DNA from: Symsagittifera roscoffensis | Taxonomy: Eukaryota; Xenacoelomorpha; Acoela; Convolutidae | Assembly (NCBI RefSeq): GCF_963678635.1 | Contig: NC_087066.1 | Coordinates: forward strand, 27,781,301-27,845,300 | Length of the DNA stretch: 64,000 bases | Direction of reading: 5' to 3' | Shown: positions 43,121-55,076 of the stretch, piece by piece | Layout of the letters: every line of letters starts with the position of its first letter | How positions within the stretch are numbered: the first letter of the stretch is position 1 | Translations under genes and position numbers: made by a program | Notes under the pieces: model-generated | Databases searched by the model: none | What the model was told of the DNA's origin: nothing | Seen by the model: the letters and a program-made list of their open reading frames with translations, nothing else

Positions 43121-45060
43121 TTCATTTTGTCAGGATAATTCGAATCCTATATGTGACAGTTAACAATTAAAATTTAACATTAAATGATCATTTCACTCAG
43201 TTTGTAGTTATCATTTTTCCTTTGCTGTTTTTTGTCCCGACACCTTCACAAAGTGTGAAGCAACTGCAGCGTAGAGCTAGTTTTTGCGCTCTACTCTAGT
43301 TAACTAACAGAAGTTGACTAGTAACGAATCTGGTATCATGTTAAGACCCTATTGATTGTGATTGGAATTACAAAAACAAAGATGACTTAGTGTTGAGAAA
43401 ATATGACCTGCACTTTTTCGTTTGTTCTGACTTTTAGCGCGAACAAAATAAAAGTAAGAGTGAGTTTGCTATCTAGTTCTGCTCGAAATTCCTCTAATTT
43501 AATTTATAAATATTTCATCTTAGCAGAATATTTTCCAACTAAACCCCTCCAATGTTTACCAATTAAATCAAAAAAGAATTCTTTTTGTCTCATTTTTTCT
43601 TTACTTAAATTTTTCCGATTATTGTAGGCACACTCGCAGCGATAAACTATCCTGGTTATTATTTCGATTTTTGAGGAACCGGAAAATTTATGCTTGGTGT
43701 GGTATTTCATTCAGTCAATTTTCGGCATTCGAAATAATTGTTTTTAACTAAGAGTTTCCTTCACCATTAAGATGTTGACTCCTTGAAATCGATTTGAAAA
43801 AAATACATATTTCAACTCAGATCATTTTTTTTGCAAGTTTTTGGGAGTTTGAAAACTGCCATTTTGGTCATGCTCCATGCTCAGTCAACCCTGAAAGCAT
43901 TATGCGAATTATTTATGCGCGACGAATTATTCAGGGCAGTGAAATCATTTGAAGCTTGTTAATTAAACGAAATCATATGGAATTGAGGCTAGTGAATTGG
44001 TTGTTTTAACTTCGTACGACTCAAAGTTTTATACTTGATCTTTGATATAGTCCATAAGTTATTGTTTTTCAAAAGTCTTTTTTCACAGAAATTATTCGAC
44101 ATAGGTTAAGGGGCAGTCGAAGCATTCAGGGATTTTCTTTTGATACATGAGCAATCTTGTTAAGCTGTTTCTATCTGATAATTTAAAAAAAAACCATGAT
44201 CATGTTTCGTAAAACTAAGGTGGTGCGAAATTTGACCAAATTGGGACAAGTAATGCGCATAAATTTTTATCCAGCTCAAAAACAGTTTCAGTTTGATTTT
44301 GGGGCAGCCATTCTCAACTATTGAACTTTGTTATACGCTAATTACAACCTTTTGTAATTTACAATTCATGTGGCTTATTTTTAAAAAAATCTGGAAAAGC
44401 CTCCAAACTTTTATTTTTTTAACACTCGCCGAAGCAAGTGTCTTGTAATCTGGAATTAAGTTTTTTCCCGAATACAATTTTTTCTACACAGTTGTAAGAA
44501 ATTGACGTTGCTTTACTATTCGTTCTTGGTATAGCCTTGCGATTAATGATTTATCGGCTAATTTGCCACACCATCTTTTTTTTTCCATTTTTTACGCCTG
44601 AAATTGTTTCGTCCTAAGTCAATATGATTGATCTTTCATTGGATTAGTGAAATTAATTTGCATTGGCGTAATGGAAAAAAATAAGATTAAATCAGGTCAT
44701 TTGAAGTGAAAAAATTCAAAACTGAAACTATTATTTTGCTCAAACTTTTTTAATGACAATATAAGTGGTTTTGGTAATCTGGTGAATTGTTTTTTTTTTT
44801 GCTTTTAGACCTTAATTAGCACCGCATTGAGGCTTAATTCTTATTTTCTTTTTATCCCCCCTGGGCCAAAATAAAATGCAAACGGACCTATTCAGCGTCT
44901 CTAAATTTTTGTAAGACCAAATTGCTGGCCTCATCTCAATTTGGAGTGACTTACTTCACCGCATACGCGTGCTAAAGAAATGCAATATATCGCATGTTAA
45001 TCATCAAAATTAGCAATTTTTAAATCCCAAAAGTTATAGAAAAAACAGATTGCAGGATTA

Positions 45061-48000
45061 GTTTGTAAAATTTGGAGCTGAAAAGATATAGATAAAATTC
45101 GCCTTTGGAAAATTTAGGTAGGTCCTTAAATATTACCAAAGGGGAACTCTTTGCGTAGTCACGGGGTCGCATCCCTGAGAAAATAGGGCGCCCCACCCAC
45201 CTAAACTCGCCTAATCAAAGCCCATTTACTCGAAACACATTGAACTCTATCTGATTAACACCACAAATCAGATGCAGCAGGGATTATAAGTTATGCAGAA
45301 CTTCAGGCAAAACGCTCAATTTTATAACTTTTAAATGGTTGCATTAAACTTTTTTTTCTTTTGTTTTGCTCATAATATAGGTTATTAAGGGTGAAAAAAC
45401 AAACAGCCTTCTTTTAAGAACTATAAAACATTTTACTTCTTTATTTACAATTGACTATGTTGCAGATGATCTAAACTTTCAACTGAAAAAACTTGTTATA
45501 GCGTGTTTCTGGTTCCCCGACTTAAAAACTTTATAATATAAAAAAAAATAGTCCAGATAAAAGCTAGCCCCAAGTTTTAAGCTAACTTTTTAAAATATGA
45601 GTAGGTCTGTTTTACTTAGTTGATCAGCTACTTATTGTTCAAATCGTGTTTGGTAGCAATGCGCGTGCTTGATTGGCAGTATCAATTATCCCGGGCAAAT
45701 TTTTCAGAGTGAAAAACTAACAAAGAGAAGAACTGTTCACAGACAAAATCATACCGATCTTAGTTTTGTTAAATTAAATAACTTTTGAATCAGAGATAAT
45801 ACAATAGGAAAAAGCTCAATCACAAAACTAACAACCTCGATTCAGTCGAGCAATAATTCAAATTTCATTGCAATTTGGTTGTTTTTAAATCAATGACCGA
45901 ATTTGTCAGCACCCATTTTAAAATCAAAAGCAAAATGTGACAGCTAAATCAAAAATGCACAATGCTGAAAGCAAGCGTGTAATCTAAAACGAACAATTTT
46001 TCAACTTTTTGCGCAACTTTTTGGAGATTAAACTGTCCAGATTGGTCTGTGTAAGAGGCTCCCTTTAACATATTTTTCTCTTTGGTGGACTTTTTAGCTT
46101 AGGTGTAATTCTTTTTTGATTAACTAATAGAAGTAAAAATGATTAATTTATGGGATAATACTTTTAGTTACGAATTTCTCAAAATTATTTGCATCAAAAC
46201 AATTGTGCTGAAAACCTAAGCAACTTCTGACCCCATCTTTTGCTGTTTAATCTCAACCCATTTTGAGAAACACGCGTTTGAGGTTTCAGTTTCAGTTTTT
46301 GTTGATTTGTCTGGATAAATCAAGTCAGCACTATAGAGCTGAGAAAACAAATCAGTACGCTTGACCTACGAGAGGTAGGTTTTTATAAGATATAAGTTTT
46401 AAACAAGATTTGCCCCTGAAACTAAGCCCCCTAAAATCACAAATATGATAATATTACAACAATTTGGTATTCAAAACTCAGTAACTTGAAACAAAAATCG
46501 CTTAACGTTTTCCATAACAACTTTGAAAAAGTATATCCTCAAAGAAACAGTCATTATGCATATATTGTTTGAAAAAAAATAGCAAGCACTCCCTCGCAAT
46601 TAGTGTATTTTGGCGACAAACGCATCGTTAGGAAATTTAGGGAGGTCCTTAAATAGTACCAAAGGGGAAACCTTTGCGTAGTCAGGGGGTCGCATCTCTG
46701 AGAAAAAAGGGCGCCCCCCATAAATTTGCTTAATCAAAGCCCGTTTACTCGACACACTTTCAACTCTATCTGATTAACACCACAAATCAAATGCAGCAGG
46801 GATTATAAATTATGCAGATTTTCAGATAAAACGCTCATTTTTCTAACCTGTATTAAACGGTTGCATTAAAAAAATTTTCTATTATTTTACTCATATTATA
46901 GGTTTTTAGTGGGTGACAAACAAACAGCCTTCTTTTAAGAACTATAAAATTTTGTACTCCTTGATTTACAATTGACTGTGTTCGAAATTGTCTAAATTTG
47001 CAGCTGAAAAATCCTGTAAAAATGTGTTTTTCGTTCCCAGAAACAAAAACTTTATATTAAAAAATGAATAGTCCAGATAAAAAGTAGCACCAAGTTTTAG
47101 GCTAACTTTTTGAAATATGAATATGTCTTTTTGCTTGGTTGATTAGATAGTTATTGCTTAATCTGTGTTTGTCAGCAATGCGCGTGTTTGATTGGCAGTA
47201 ACAACATCCCGGGCAAAGTATTTACAGTTAAAAACAAACAAAAGAAGAATTATTCTCAGACTAAATCATACCGATCATAGTTTTTTTCTAAATTTAATAG
47301 TTTCCTAAATCAGATGTAATACAATAGAAAAAATTAGCTCGATCACAAAATTAAGATGCTCAATTAAGTTGAGCAATGATTCAAGTTTCAGTGCAAGTTG
47401 GTTATTTTTGAATCAATGACCGAATTTGTCAGCATCAATTTTAAATTCAAAAGCGAAAAGTGATATCTAAATCAAAATTGCGTATTGCTGAAAACAAGCA
47501 TGTACTCTAATAGGAACAAGTTTTCAATATTTTGCGCAACTTTTTGGAGTTTTAATTGTTCCAGATTGTTGTTGGACTTTGTAAGAAGCTCACTTTCATT
47601 AATCTTTCTCTTTGGTGGACTTTGTAGCTTAGGCGTGATTCTTTCTTGATTAACTAATATAAGTAAAATTGAACCATTTATGGTATAACATTTTTAATTA
47701 CAACTTTCTGAAAAATATTTTGACCAAAACATTTGCGCTAGAATTTTAAGCAAGTTTTTACCCCATCTCTTGTTGTTTAATAACAACCCAATTTGAGAAA
47801 ACACGTTTGAGGTTTCAATTTTTGTTGATTTGTCCGGATAATATAAGTCAGCAATGTGGAGCTGGGAAAAAGAATCAGTAAGCTTGACCTACGAAAAGGT
47901 CGATTTTTATAAGATATAAGTTTTAAACAAGATTTGTCCCTCAAGCTAAGCGTCTCTAAAGCCGCAAATATGAAAATCTTCTACCAATTTTGCATTCAAA

Positions 48001-50317
48001 ACTCTGTAACTTGAAACGAAAAATCAATTATTGTTTTCCATGAAGTTTTTGAAAAAATGTATCCTCAAAACAACAATTTTTGATTGATTTAGATAGATTT
48101 AGTAAACATAGATTGATTCAAAAATTAGCAAACAATTCATAGGTTGTTTTAATCGAACTTTGCTGGCTATATTCAGCTGCTGTTTTGCTCACGTAATTTC
48201 GCTTCAACTTAATATCATTCATTGAGGTGATATTTTTCTGATTAACGTGTTAATTGAGATACCTGGTTTTAAATAGCTGTTAATTTGTTTTACTACGCTT
48301 AATTTAGACTTAATTTAAAGCTGACTAGTTTTTAGAAAGTTATGAATATGATTTTTATCTACAAAAATATAAGCTTTTTGCATGAGTATATATTTTTAAG
48401 ATTAAGCCTGGGATTTTGCTGGCATGCTCAATCAAGATGTGAAATCTATTTAAAGATAATTATTTCGACAAAGATTATATGTCTATTAAGCAAAAATTTC
48501 TATAATCTGAAAATATCAACTATGTTTCTAAAAAATTTGAAAGAAAATTAATTAAGAACAAATTTTAAGTAACTTTCGGTGAACTACGTTTCTACTTGCG
48601 TTCAACTATTCCGTTGATCATTTCGTCCGATAACAAAAACCTAGCCTTTTTGTCGGGTTTCACTCTGATATTATCAACAACGACGACAAAGGGTCTAAAA
48701 GCTCTCATGCAAACTGTTTTTCAGAGGTAATTGGTTCTCAGAAATATTTTGGTCAAAATTTGATTAAAATAATACTGCGCCGAATTTTCTTCACATTACA
48801 AAACGTAACATTGCTGAGTTAGGCTCGAAAATTGTTTTTAAAAATCAAACATTTGAATCGTCGGTGTTTTTGTCGACCACTTTTTAGGTCAACGAAACTG
48901 ATTTTCTGAGTGCTCCCAGAACACAATTAGGACACTCTTTTGACAAGAAAAACTTGCGCCACATGCAGGTTTTTGGAAAAAGAACTGACCAAAAAAGCAT
49001 TCTTAGGCATTTTTTGACATTTTGACCAAAAAATCATGTTTTTGGGGCGAGCATCCAACTCGCAATTAGTATATATTGGCGACAAATATGCCATTAGAAA
49101 GTTTAGGGAGATTTTTAAATAGTCCCAAAGGGAAAATTCTTTGCGTAGCCAGGGGTTGCATTCCTGAGAAAAGAGGGCGCCAGCCCTAATTTTTCCTAAT
49201 CAAAGCCCTGTTACTCGAAACACAATCGAATCTATCTGATTAAATTCACAAATCAGATGCAGCACGGATTATAAGTATAAGTTATGCAGAACTTCAGGCT
49301 ACGAAAAGGTCTTATAAAATATGAGTTTTAAACAAGATGTGCCTCTCAAGCTAAGCCCTTCTAAAACCACAAATATGAAAATCTTACACGAATTTCACAT
49401 TCAAAACTCAGTAACTTGAAACGAAAAATAATTTGTTTTCCATGAAAATTTTGAAAAAATTTATCCTCAAAACAACAATTTCTGTGCATAGATTGTTTTA
49501 AAAATTAGCAAACAGTTATTAAATTGCTTTAATCGAACATTACTGGCAATATTTTGCTGCTGTTTTGTTCACCTTATTTTGCTTCAACTTAATATCCTTC
49601 ATTGAGGCGATATTTTTCTAATTATCATGTTAATTGAGAGTTCTGGTTTTAATTAAGTGTTGAATTTTATTACCCACGCTTAATTTAGACTTAAGTTAAA
49701 GCTGACTAGTTTTTGGAAAGTTATCAATATGATTTTCGTCTATAAGAATATAAGCTTTGGATTAGTATATTTTTTGACGATTGGGCCTGGGATCTTTCTG
49801 GTTGAACATGGCATGTTCAATCAAGCCGTGAAATATATTTAAAGATATTTATTTTGACAAAGATTATAAATCTAACAAGCAAAATTTTCTATAATCTGAA
49901 AATCTCAACTATGTTTCTAAAAAATTTAAATGAAAATTATTTAAGGACAAATAATAAGTAACTACATTTCTCCAAGCGTTCAACTATTCTATTGATCGTT
50001 TCGTCCGATAACAAATTCCTAGCCTTTTTGTCGGTGTCTACTCTTATATTATCAACAACGACCCTTACAGGGACTCAAAGCTCTCATGCGAACTATTTTT
50101 CAGGGGTAATTGGTTCTCAGAATGTTTTTGGTCAAAATCTGATATAAATATTACTGCGCAGAATTTTCTTGTCATTACAAAACGTAACATTGCTGAGTTA
50201 GGCTCGAAAACTTAGAAAAGACCAATTATTTGAATCGTGGTTGTTTTTGTCGACTACTTTTTAGGTCAACAAAACTGATTTTATAAGTGCTCCCAGAACA
50301 CTTGTAAGACCCTTTTA
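45061..50317. repeat. Second, diverged tandem array
   Basis: The phrase 'ggaggtccttaaata...accaaaggggaa...ctttgcgtagtca' followed by 'gggcgcc' and 'aatcaaagccc...ttactcgaaacac' recurs near 45115, 46645, 49105 and (first part) 50910. 45200-46560 aligns with 46740-48000, and 48060-49030 aligns with 49480-50300. Units are more diverged than in the first array. No gene seen. Confidence 0.75.
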
Positions 50318-51000
50318 ATAAGCAGTTTTTATTTAAGCTGGAAGTAACGTTGGTTATTTTCTGTAGTTTGTAATTTTTTTTCTATTTTTACGCCTAAAAT
50401 TGTTTCGTCCTAAATCAATATGATTTATCTTTCATTGGTTTAGTGAAATTAATTTGCATCGGCGTAACGGAAAAAAAGATTAAATCAGGTCATTTGAAGT
50501 AAAAAAAAGTTGAAAACTCAAACTATTATTTTTTTGCTCAAAATTTTTTAATGAAAGTTTACGCGGTTTTAGTAATCCAGTGAATTTTTTTTTGCATTTA
50601 GACCTTAATTAGCACCGCATTGAGGCTTCATTCTTATATTCTTTTATCCCCCCTGGGCCAAAATAAAATGCAAACGGATCTATTCAGCGTCTCTAAATTT
50701 TTGTAAGACCAAATTGCTGGCCTCATCTAAATTTGGAGTGACTTACTTCACCGCATACGCGTGCTAAAGGAATGCAATATATCGCATGTTAATCATCAAA
50801 ATTAGCAATTTTCAAATCCCAAAAGTTATAGAAAAAACAGATTGCAGGATTAGTTTGTAAAATTTGGAGCTGAAAAGATAGAGATAAAATTCGCCTTTGG
50901 AAAATTTAGGGAGGTCCTTAAATAGTACCAAAGGGGAAACCCTTTGCGTAGTCAGGGGGTCGCGTCCCTGAGAAAAGAGAGCTTCCCCCCTAAGTTCGCT
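50318..51000. repeat. Detached piece of the macro-repeat plus start of second-array unit
   Basis: 50318-50830 repeats 36640-37130 and 44560-45040. Like 44560 onward, it continues into 'gattgcaggattagtttgtaaaatttgg' and the 'ggaggtcctt' phrase. The junction of the two arrays is thus itself duplicated about 5.8 kb apart. Confidence 0.75.
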
Positions 51001-51212
51001 ACTGTTTCTAAATAAAACTTCCCAAATTTTCCCAGAAAAAAGGCGCTGGGAGAGCTCGTAAATTATTTTTTCTTGACGTAAGAAAAGGCGAAATTAAAAA
51101 AAAAAACACAGTTTGGATAACAAAACTGATATCTCTTATGCTCAATTTAAACCCGCATCTGGATATCAGTAACAAAAGCTGGGCAAAATGATTTCAAACT
51201 ATCGGCTATAGA

Positions 51213-51453
51213 TCACATCATTCGTTTGTATATATTCGAGTTGGTCTGCAGTGATTGGTCAATTTGTTTCACATTTGCCGACGACACCAGCTTACAACTA
51301 CTTGGCAGCTCGAAGAAGTCAGATTCCTGATGAGCATGATATGGCAACTTGAAGTCGAAACTCTTAATCATCAGGCACACTTTGATATTCGGAATTTTCC
51401 TCACTTGAATATCCATATAAGATGGAAAACCAGTCGGCAAAGGAAACGGGATC
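51213..51453 (-). CDS. ANKRD13-like: ANKRD13-like protein, terminal exon
   Basis: Acceptor CTTACCATTACAG ends at 51454 on the minus strand and the stop is TGA at 51213. Entered in the phase left by the previous exon (AG|G), it reads ...RIPFPLPTGFPSYMDIQV, matching the P-x-G-F-P segment near the end of ANKRD13 proteins where the GPCR-chaperone domain closes. It then reads SDFFELPSSCKL, similar to the conserved F-E-[IL]-P segment. In other animals ANKRD13 proteins sit on endosomal membranes and bind ubiquitinated receptors through C-terminal UIMs. No UIM is evident after the FELP segment in this 80-residue exon. The alternative frame ending at 51364 does not fit the family. Confidence 0.8.
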
Positions 51454-51813
51454 CTGTAATGGTAAGACCAATAAATTTTTTTTCAAGTTTATACGACCCA
51501 GTATACCCAAAACGGGTCTATTGTCATAGACGAGAAAATTATCAAGGGTTGGGGTACGCACGCTATTTTCGTGATATCAGGTCCAAAGCGACAAAAAAAG
51601 TCATTGAGACAGATTCATTCGAACTGATTAAAAATCTGTCTATTTTCAGGTTTTTGTATAATTATTCCAATTGGATCAGCAGCAGTGCTCATAATTTTGT
51701 CATCGCGTTGTTTTGTCATTTAGAAATCCATCATTTAATGCAACAAACGTGTGAATTTTTTTTTTTAATTATAGCTTAATTCTAAATAAGTCATTGAATT
51801 AATAATTTGCAAC

Positions 51814-52014
51814 CTGTCTAACAGCGCTATCACAAAGTCCCGGATATCGTCACTGGATACCCGCATGAAGTCGAACCACTCGTCCAGACTCGCTTGGAAC
51901 TCCTGGGAGAAGGCGATTGATCCGGACAGCTTTCTCTCGCAGCCTATCACTTGCATTCGCTTGCCCATGTAGTAGTTGCCTGATAGGTATTGCTCGAAGG
52001 TTCCGTCAGTGCCT
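51814..52014 (-). CDS. ANKRD13-like: ANKRD13-like protein, internal exon
   Basis: Reads GTDGTFEQYLSGNYYMGKR...FSQEFQASLDEWFDF...DDIRDFVIALLDR. The family equivalent is the E/Q-Y-(F/L) element followed by a helix-rich stretch leading to the P-P-G-F-P segment. Donor is GACAG|GTTGCA at 51814/51813. The acceptor is less certain: AAATAG before 52014 fits the reading phase left by the previous exon, and CGAG about ten bases upstream also fits. Confidence 0.75.
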
Positions 52015-52788
52015 CTATTTTTCCTCGATTGAAGATTTAGCCACTGATGCATTTTATACAGGGTTGTATAAAATTATAAGATCTTTTAAAAAAAACTTCA
52101 ATAAAGGTGGTATACATTTCACAGTATGAAATCGAAAATTTGAGTTTTTCTTAAAAATTTAATGTTTTTCCAGAATTCATGAGCAAAGTGGTTAAAAGCA
52201 AATTTTGCTATGGTAGTACTCATTCGATAACAAGCTTTTAAAATTGAACCAGGAGCTCAAAAACGATAAATTCAGGTTGGCACAGTTTTTTGGCACACAC
52301 ATTTGAGTGATAGAACTGATCTTATTGCAGATTCCTTCCAATTGTAAAAATTCTCTCTCACTTGCCTGGCCTCAAACATTCTTTTGCATAAAAATTTCGA
52401 ATGTTCTTTTAAAATAATTTGTTCCGATCATCTTCAATCGAGAGAAAGTTGAGTTTGTCTGCAACAACGGCTCATTGCCCCACTCAATTACACTGACTTT
52501 TTTTCATTCACTTCTATTTCGTTTATTGTCATAAAAATGTCATAGCGAGTAATTATTCATTAAAAATTGGTTTATTTGTCATAAACAGCCATTTTACTAC
52601 CATTTAAAAATGGCTTGGTGCTTTTGCTTATAAACCTGACAACTTTTATGAGGTTTCTATTCAGATAACATGACGAAATTTTTTGTTCTGAAATTTTTCT
52701 GAAAAAACATCCTGCAAAATGTTTTTTCTTGTTTTCAAACGGGAAAGAAAGAAAAAGAGCCGTAATGCAAAGACTCGTTATCATTTGC

Positions 52789-52946
52789 CTGGTGCGTCCC
52801 ATGTCCACGTCAGTAACAGTTGCCCAACCCTTCGCTATTTTCCGTGTCTTCTTCTCCAACTCCGGACTGAGATGTTCCAGTCTCTTGTATGTCCTGGCAG
52901 TCACCCCCGACCACTGGTAACACAGTGACTTCTGGCCACCGTCTAT
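52789..52946 (-). CDS. ANKRD13-like: ANKRD13-like protein, internal exon
   Basis: Entered after a strong acceptor (CTTCTGCTTTTCTATACAG), it reads IDGGQKSLCYQWSGVTARTYKRLEHLSPELEKKTRK. The G-x-x-A-[KR]-x-Y and R-[TL]-E-H-L-[TS] elements are characteristic of the ANKRD13 GPCR-chaperone domain. The best donor at the end is ACCAG|GCAAATG, a GC rather than GT site; it keeps the phase needed for the next exon. The upstream frame continues open through the polypyrimidine tract, so a longer exon is possible but less likely. Confidence 0.72.
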
Positions 52947-54861
52947 CTGTATAGAAAAGCAGAAGCCAAAAGGATACTGATACAATTCTTCCCTCGCCAA
53001 TTTCCCCGCAAATATAAACGTGAAATTATCTTAGCGATTAACGGTTATGCCTCAGAGATTAAGAGCCTCAGACTCAATGAAAAATTTTCTATAGAGCTAA
53101 AAACAAATGTTTGCTTTATAGAGTTTGTGGTTGTGAGGTTTGAGGTTGATGAACACTAGAAACGTTCAAAGGATGCCTTCGTTGCCGCTGTAAAACAACT
53201 TTCAAGGGCAAGCGCACGCCAAAATAGCGTTTTGTTTGGTCAAAACATTCCAGAGCAGATATTTTCTGGTTTCCAGTGGGCATAAATTTTGTGGTCATAA
53301 GTTTGGGGGTAGAAGCATGTGTTTTTAATTGGGAGCTAGACTAATTTTCAGTCAACAGTATTTCTTACGAATCATTAAAAAAAAGCCTTAAATGCTGCTC
53401 AGCTGCCAACATTATGAAAAAATAATAGCATGCTTGAGCTTTTAAAAGTCCGGCGGCTTAAAACAAAGCCATCTGACAGTTGGAAAAGAGTAATGAACGC
53501 AAGGGAAAAAAACGGACTTATTTTTGTTTGGAAAAACTTCAAGTTTCGAATTGTAAGGAAAAATTATCTGCCCTTAAAACTTTTTGAACTTCAAGAACAA
53601 CTTATGATTGGTGGTTTTTGACAAAACTATACTGGATCAATGGGTAAATTTTCAATGCCGCTAGAAAATCTGATAGAAAATTGTTAAATTGCACTTTCGA
53701 AGCTAGAAGTCAATCACATTTTTCGTGACCTTTACACTACAGCTTGCCTTCCTTTTAACGAAAGATATGAACTGAACTTACAAAATTAAATTTGAGCGTG
53801 AACAAACTTCAAGATTTTTCCTGAAAACAAACAAAAATAACCCGGCAAAAATTAACAAGAGGCCCTAAAAAACTGCAAAATTGAAAAAGTCTTAAGGCAT
53901 TTCCTTCATATTTGTCACGAAAGAAAACAAATATTAATCAATATCATCGCAGAAGCTTTTTCGGATCAATCAAGTTTCAAGAAAGTTTTCAGATGAAATT
54001 TTTCTTCGGTATTCGCACATTTTACCGCTCACAAGTTTCGCCCCTATTGAGTTTATTAGCACATTTTGCCCCACGCTAAAAGTTTAGAAAGCGGCAATGA
54101 ATTATTCGTGTAATACATTAAGGTGCGAAACGTGTGAGGGCGAAATGTGTGTAATTATGAGAAGCGAAACGTGTGCGGGCGAAATGTGTCACTAAATTTG
54201 AGGGGGTGGGGGCGAGTTTGGCATAGCTCCGCTTCGCAATTGTATTAAATTTTGAAACACATGGTGAAATTAACAGATGTGAGGTAGAGTTTTGAAATAA
54301 GATCGAAAAAACTCAACTGACGTTCTCAAACTTGAGCTTCCCTCGCCTCGTTTCCACTGCCAGTCGCACATTGTACAAATTGTGAGCCAGAGGGCTGATA
54401 CAAGTCACTGGCTCTTTGATCAATTCATTTACCTGTCATGTGTTTCGATTACAACAAAGAAAGTCGTATAGGTAAGTATAAGTAAATTATCGTTCATTCT
54501 TGGATTCAAAACCGCTGCATCGTACTCCTACGAATCTGTTTTTTCCGAAAAGAAGTAAGCTTTTCGAAAGCTGAAAATATTTTTAAGAGAACTTTAAAAG
54601 ATGTATCATAAAAAGTATGTACAAAAAATAGTCGATTGTTCTACATTTTCTCACAATTGCGCTAATTAATTTTTCCAAAAATACTAAATTTGCCCGTTAG
54701 ATATGAAATTGCGGGCAGTGTTTCATAAAATTCATTGTCTTTTTGTTCACTAAAAACCATTTTTTTCATGAACAACTTCGAACAACATTCTTGTTTCGGG
54801 TTCAGAAGAGTTCTAACATTTCATATCTACTAGGCTCTTTATTGCAATCTCAATTTCCAAC

Positions 54862-55076
54862 TTGTCGTTCCAAATCGGCGTCCGAGTCCTTCTGACCCAG
54901 TCTCTTGTGAATATACACGTTCTTCTCTCGCACAATGTAGAAATAACTGTCCCAGTCGTACTTTTCCGAGTTGTAGAGAAAATTAACTGTGTGTAGTTTG
55001 CCCTCGATTTTGATTCGGAAATCGATTCGGAACTTTTTACCCTTTTTGTACAGATTGATTGGACCTTTGAGCAAGG
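54862..55076 (-). CDS. ANKRD13-like: ANKRD13-like protein, internal exon
   Basis: After acceptor GACTATCCCAG at 55077 it reads LLKGPINLYKKGKKFRIDFRIK..., then ...YIHKRLGQKDSDADLE. This corresponds to the G-x-K-[LF]-R-[VI]-D start of the GPCR-chaperone domain and its following beta strands. The donor is placed at CGACAA|GTTGGA because the frame meets a stop a few codons later, but the site is weak. An overlapping frame also stays open here; the frame used is the one that fits the family. Confidence 0.65.

Larger units (their letters stand above)
35445..45060. repeat. Macro-tandem repeat, about 3.5 units of 2.4-3.0 kb
   Basis: The landmark 'gataagctatcctggttattgtttcgattttcgagg', or a close variant, occurs near 35540, 37970, 40938 and 43640, giving units of about 2.4, 3.0 and 2.7 kb and a partial fourth. 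Each full unit passes in the same order through 'tggttgtgttaacttcgtacgactc', 'ttggggcagccattctca', a tRNA-like word, 'aagctggaagtgacgttg', 'ccttaattaaga(t/c)cgcattgagg', a minisatellite and 'cgacgccttcacaaagtgtgaagcaactgcagcg'. Unit length differs mainly by minisatellite copy number. The fourth unit lacks the tRNA-like word and the minisatellite. Recurring short open frames within it are the same piece of DNA copied, not a gene family. Confidence 0.88.
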
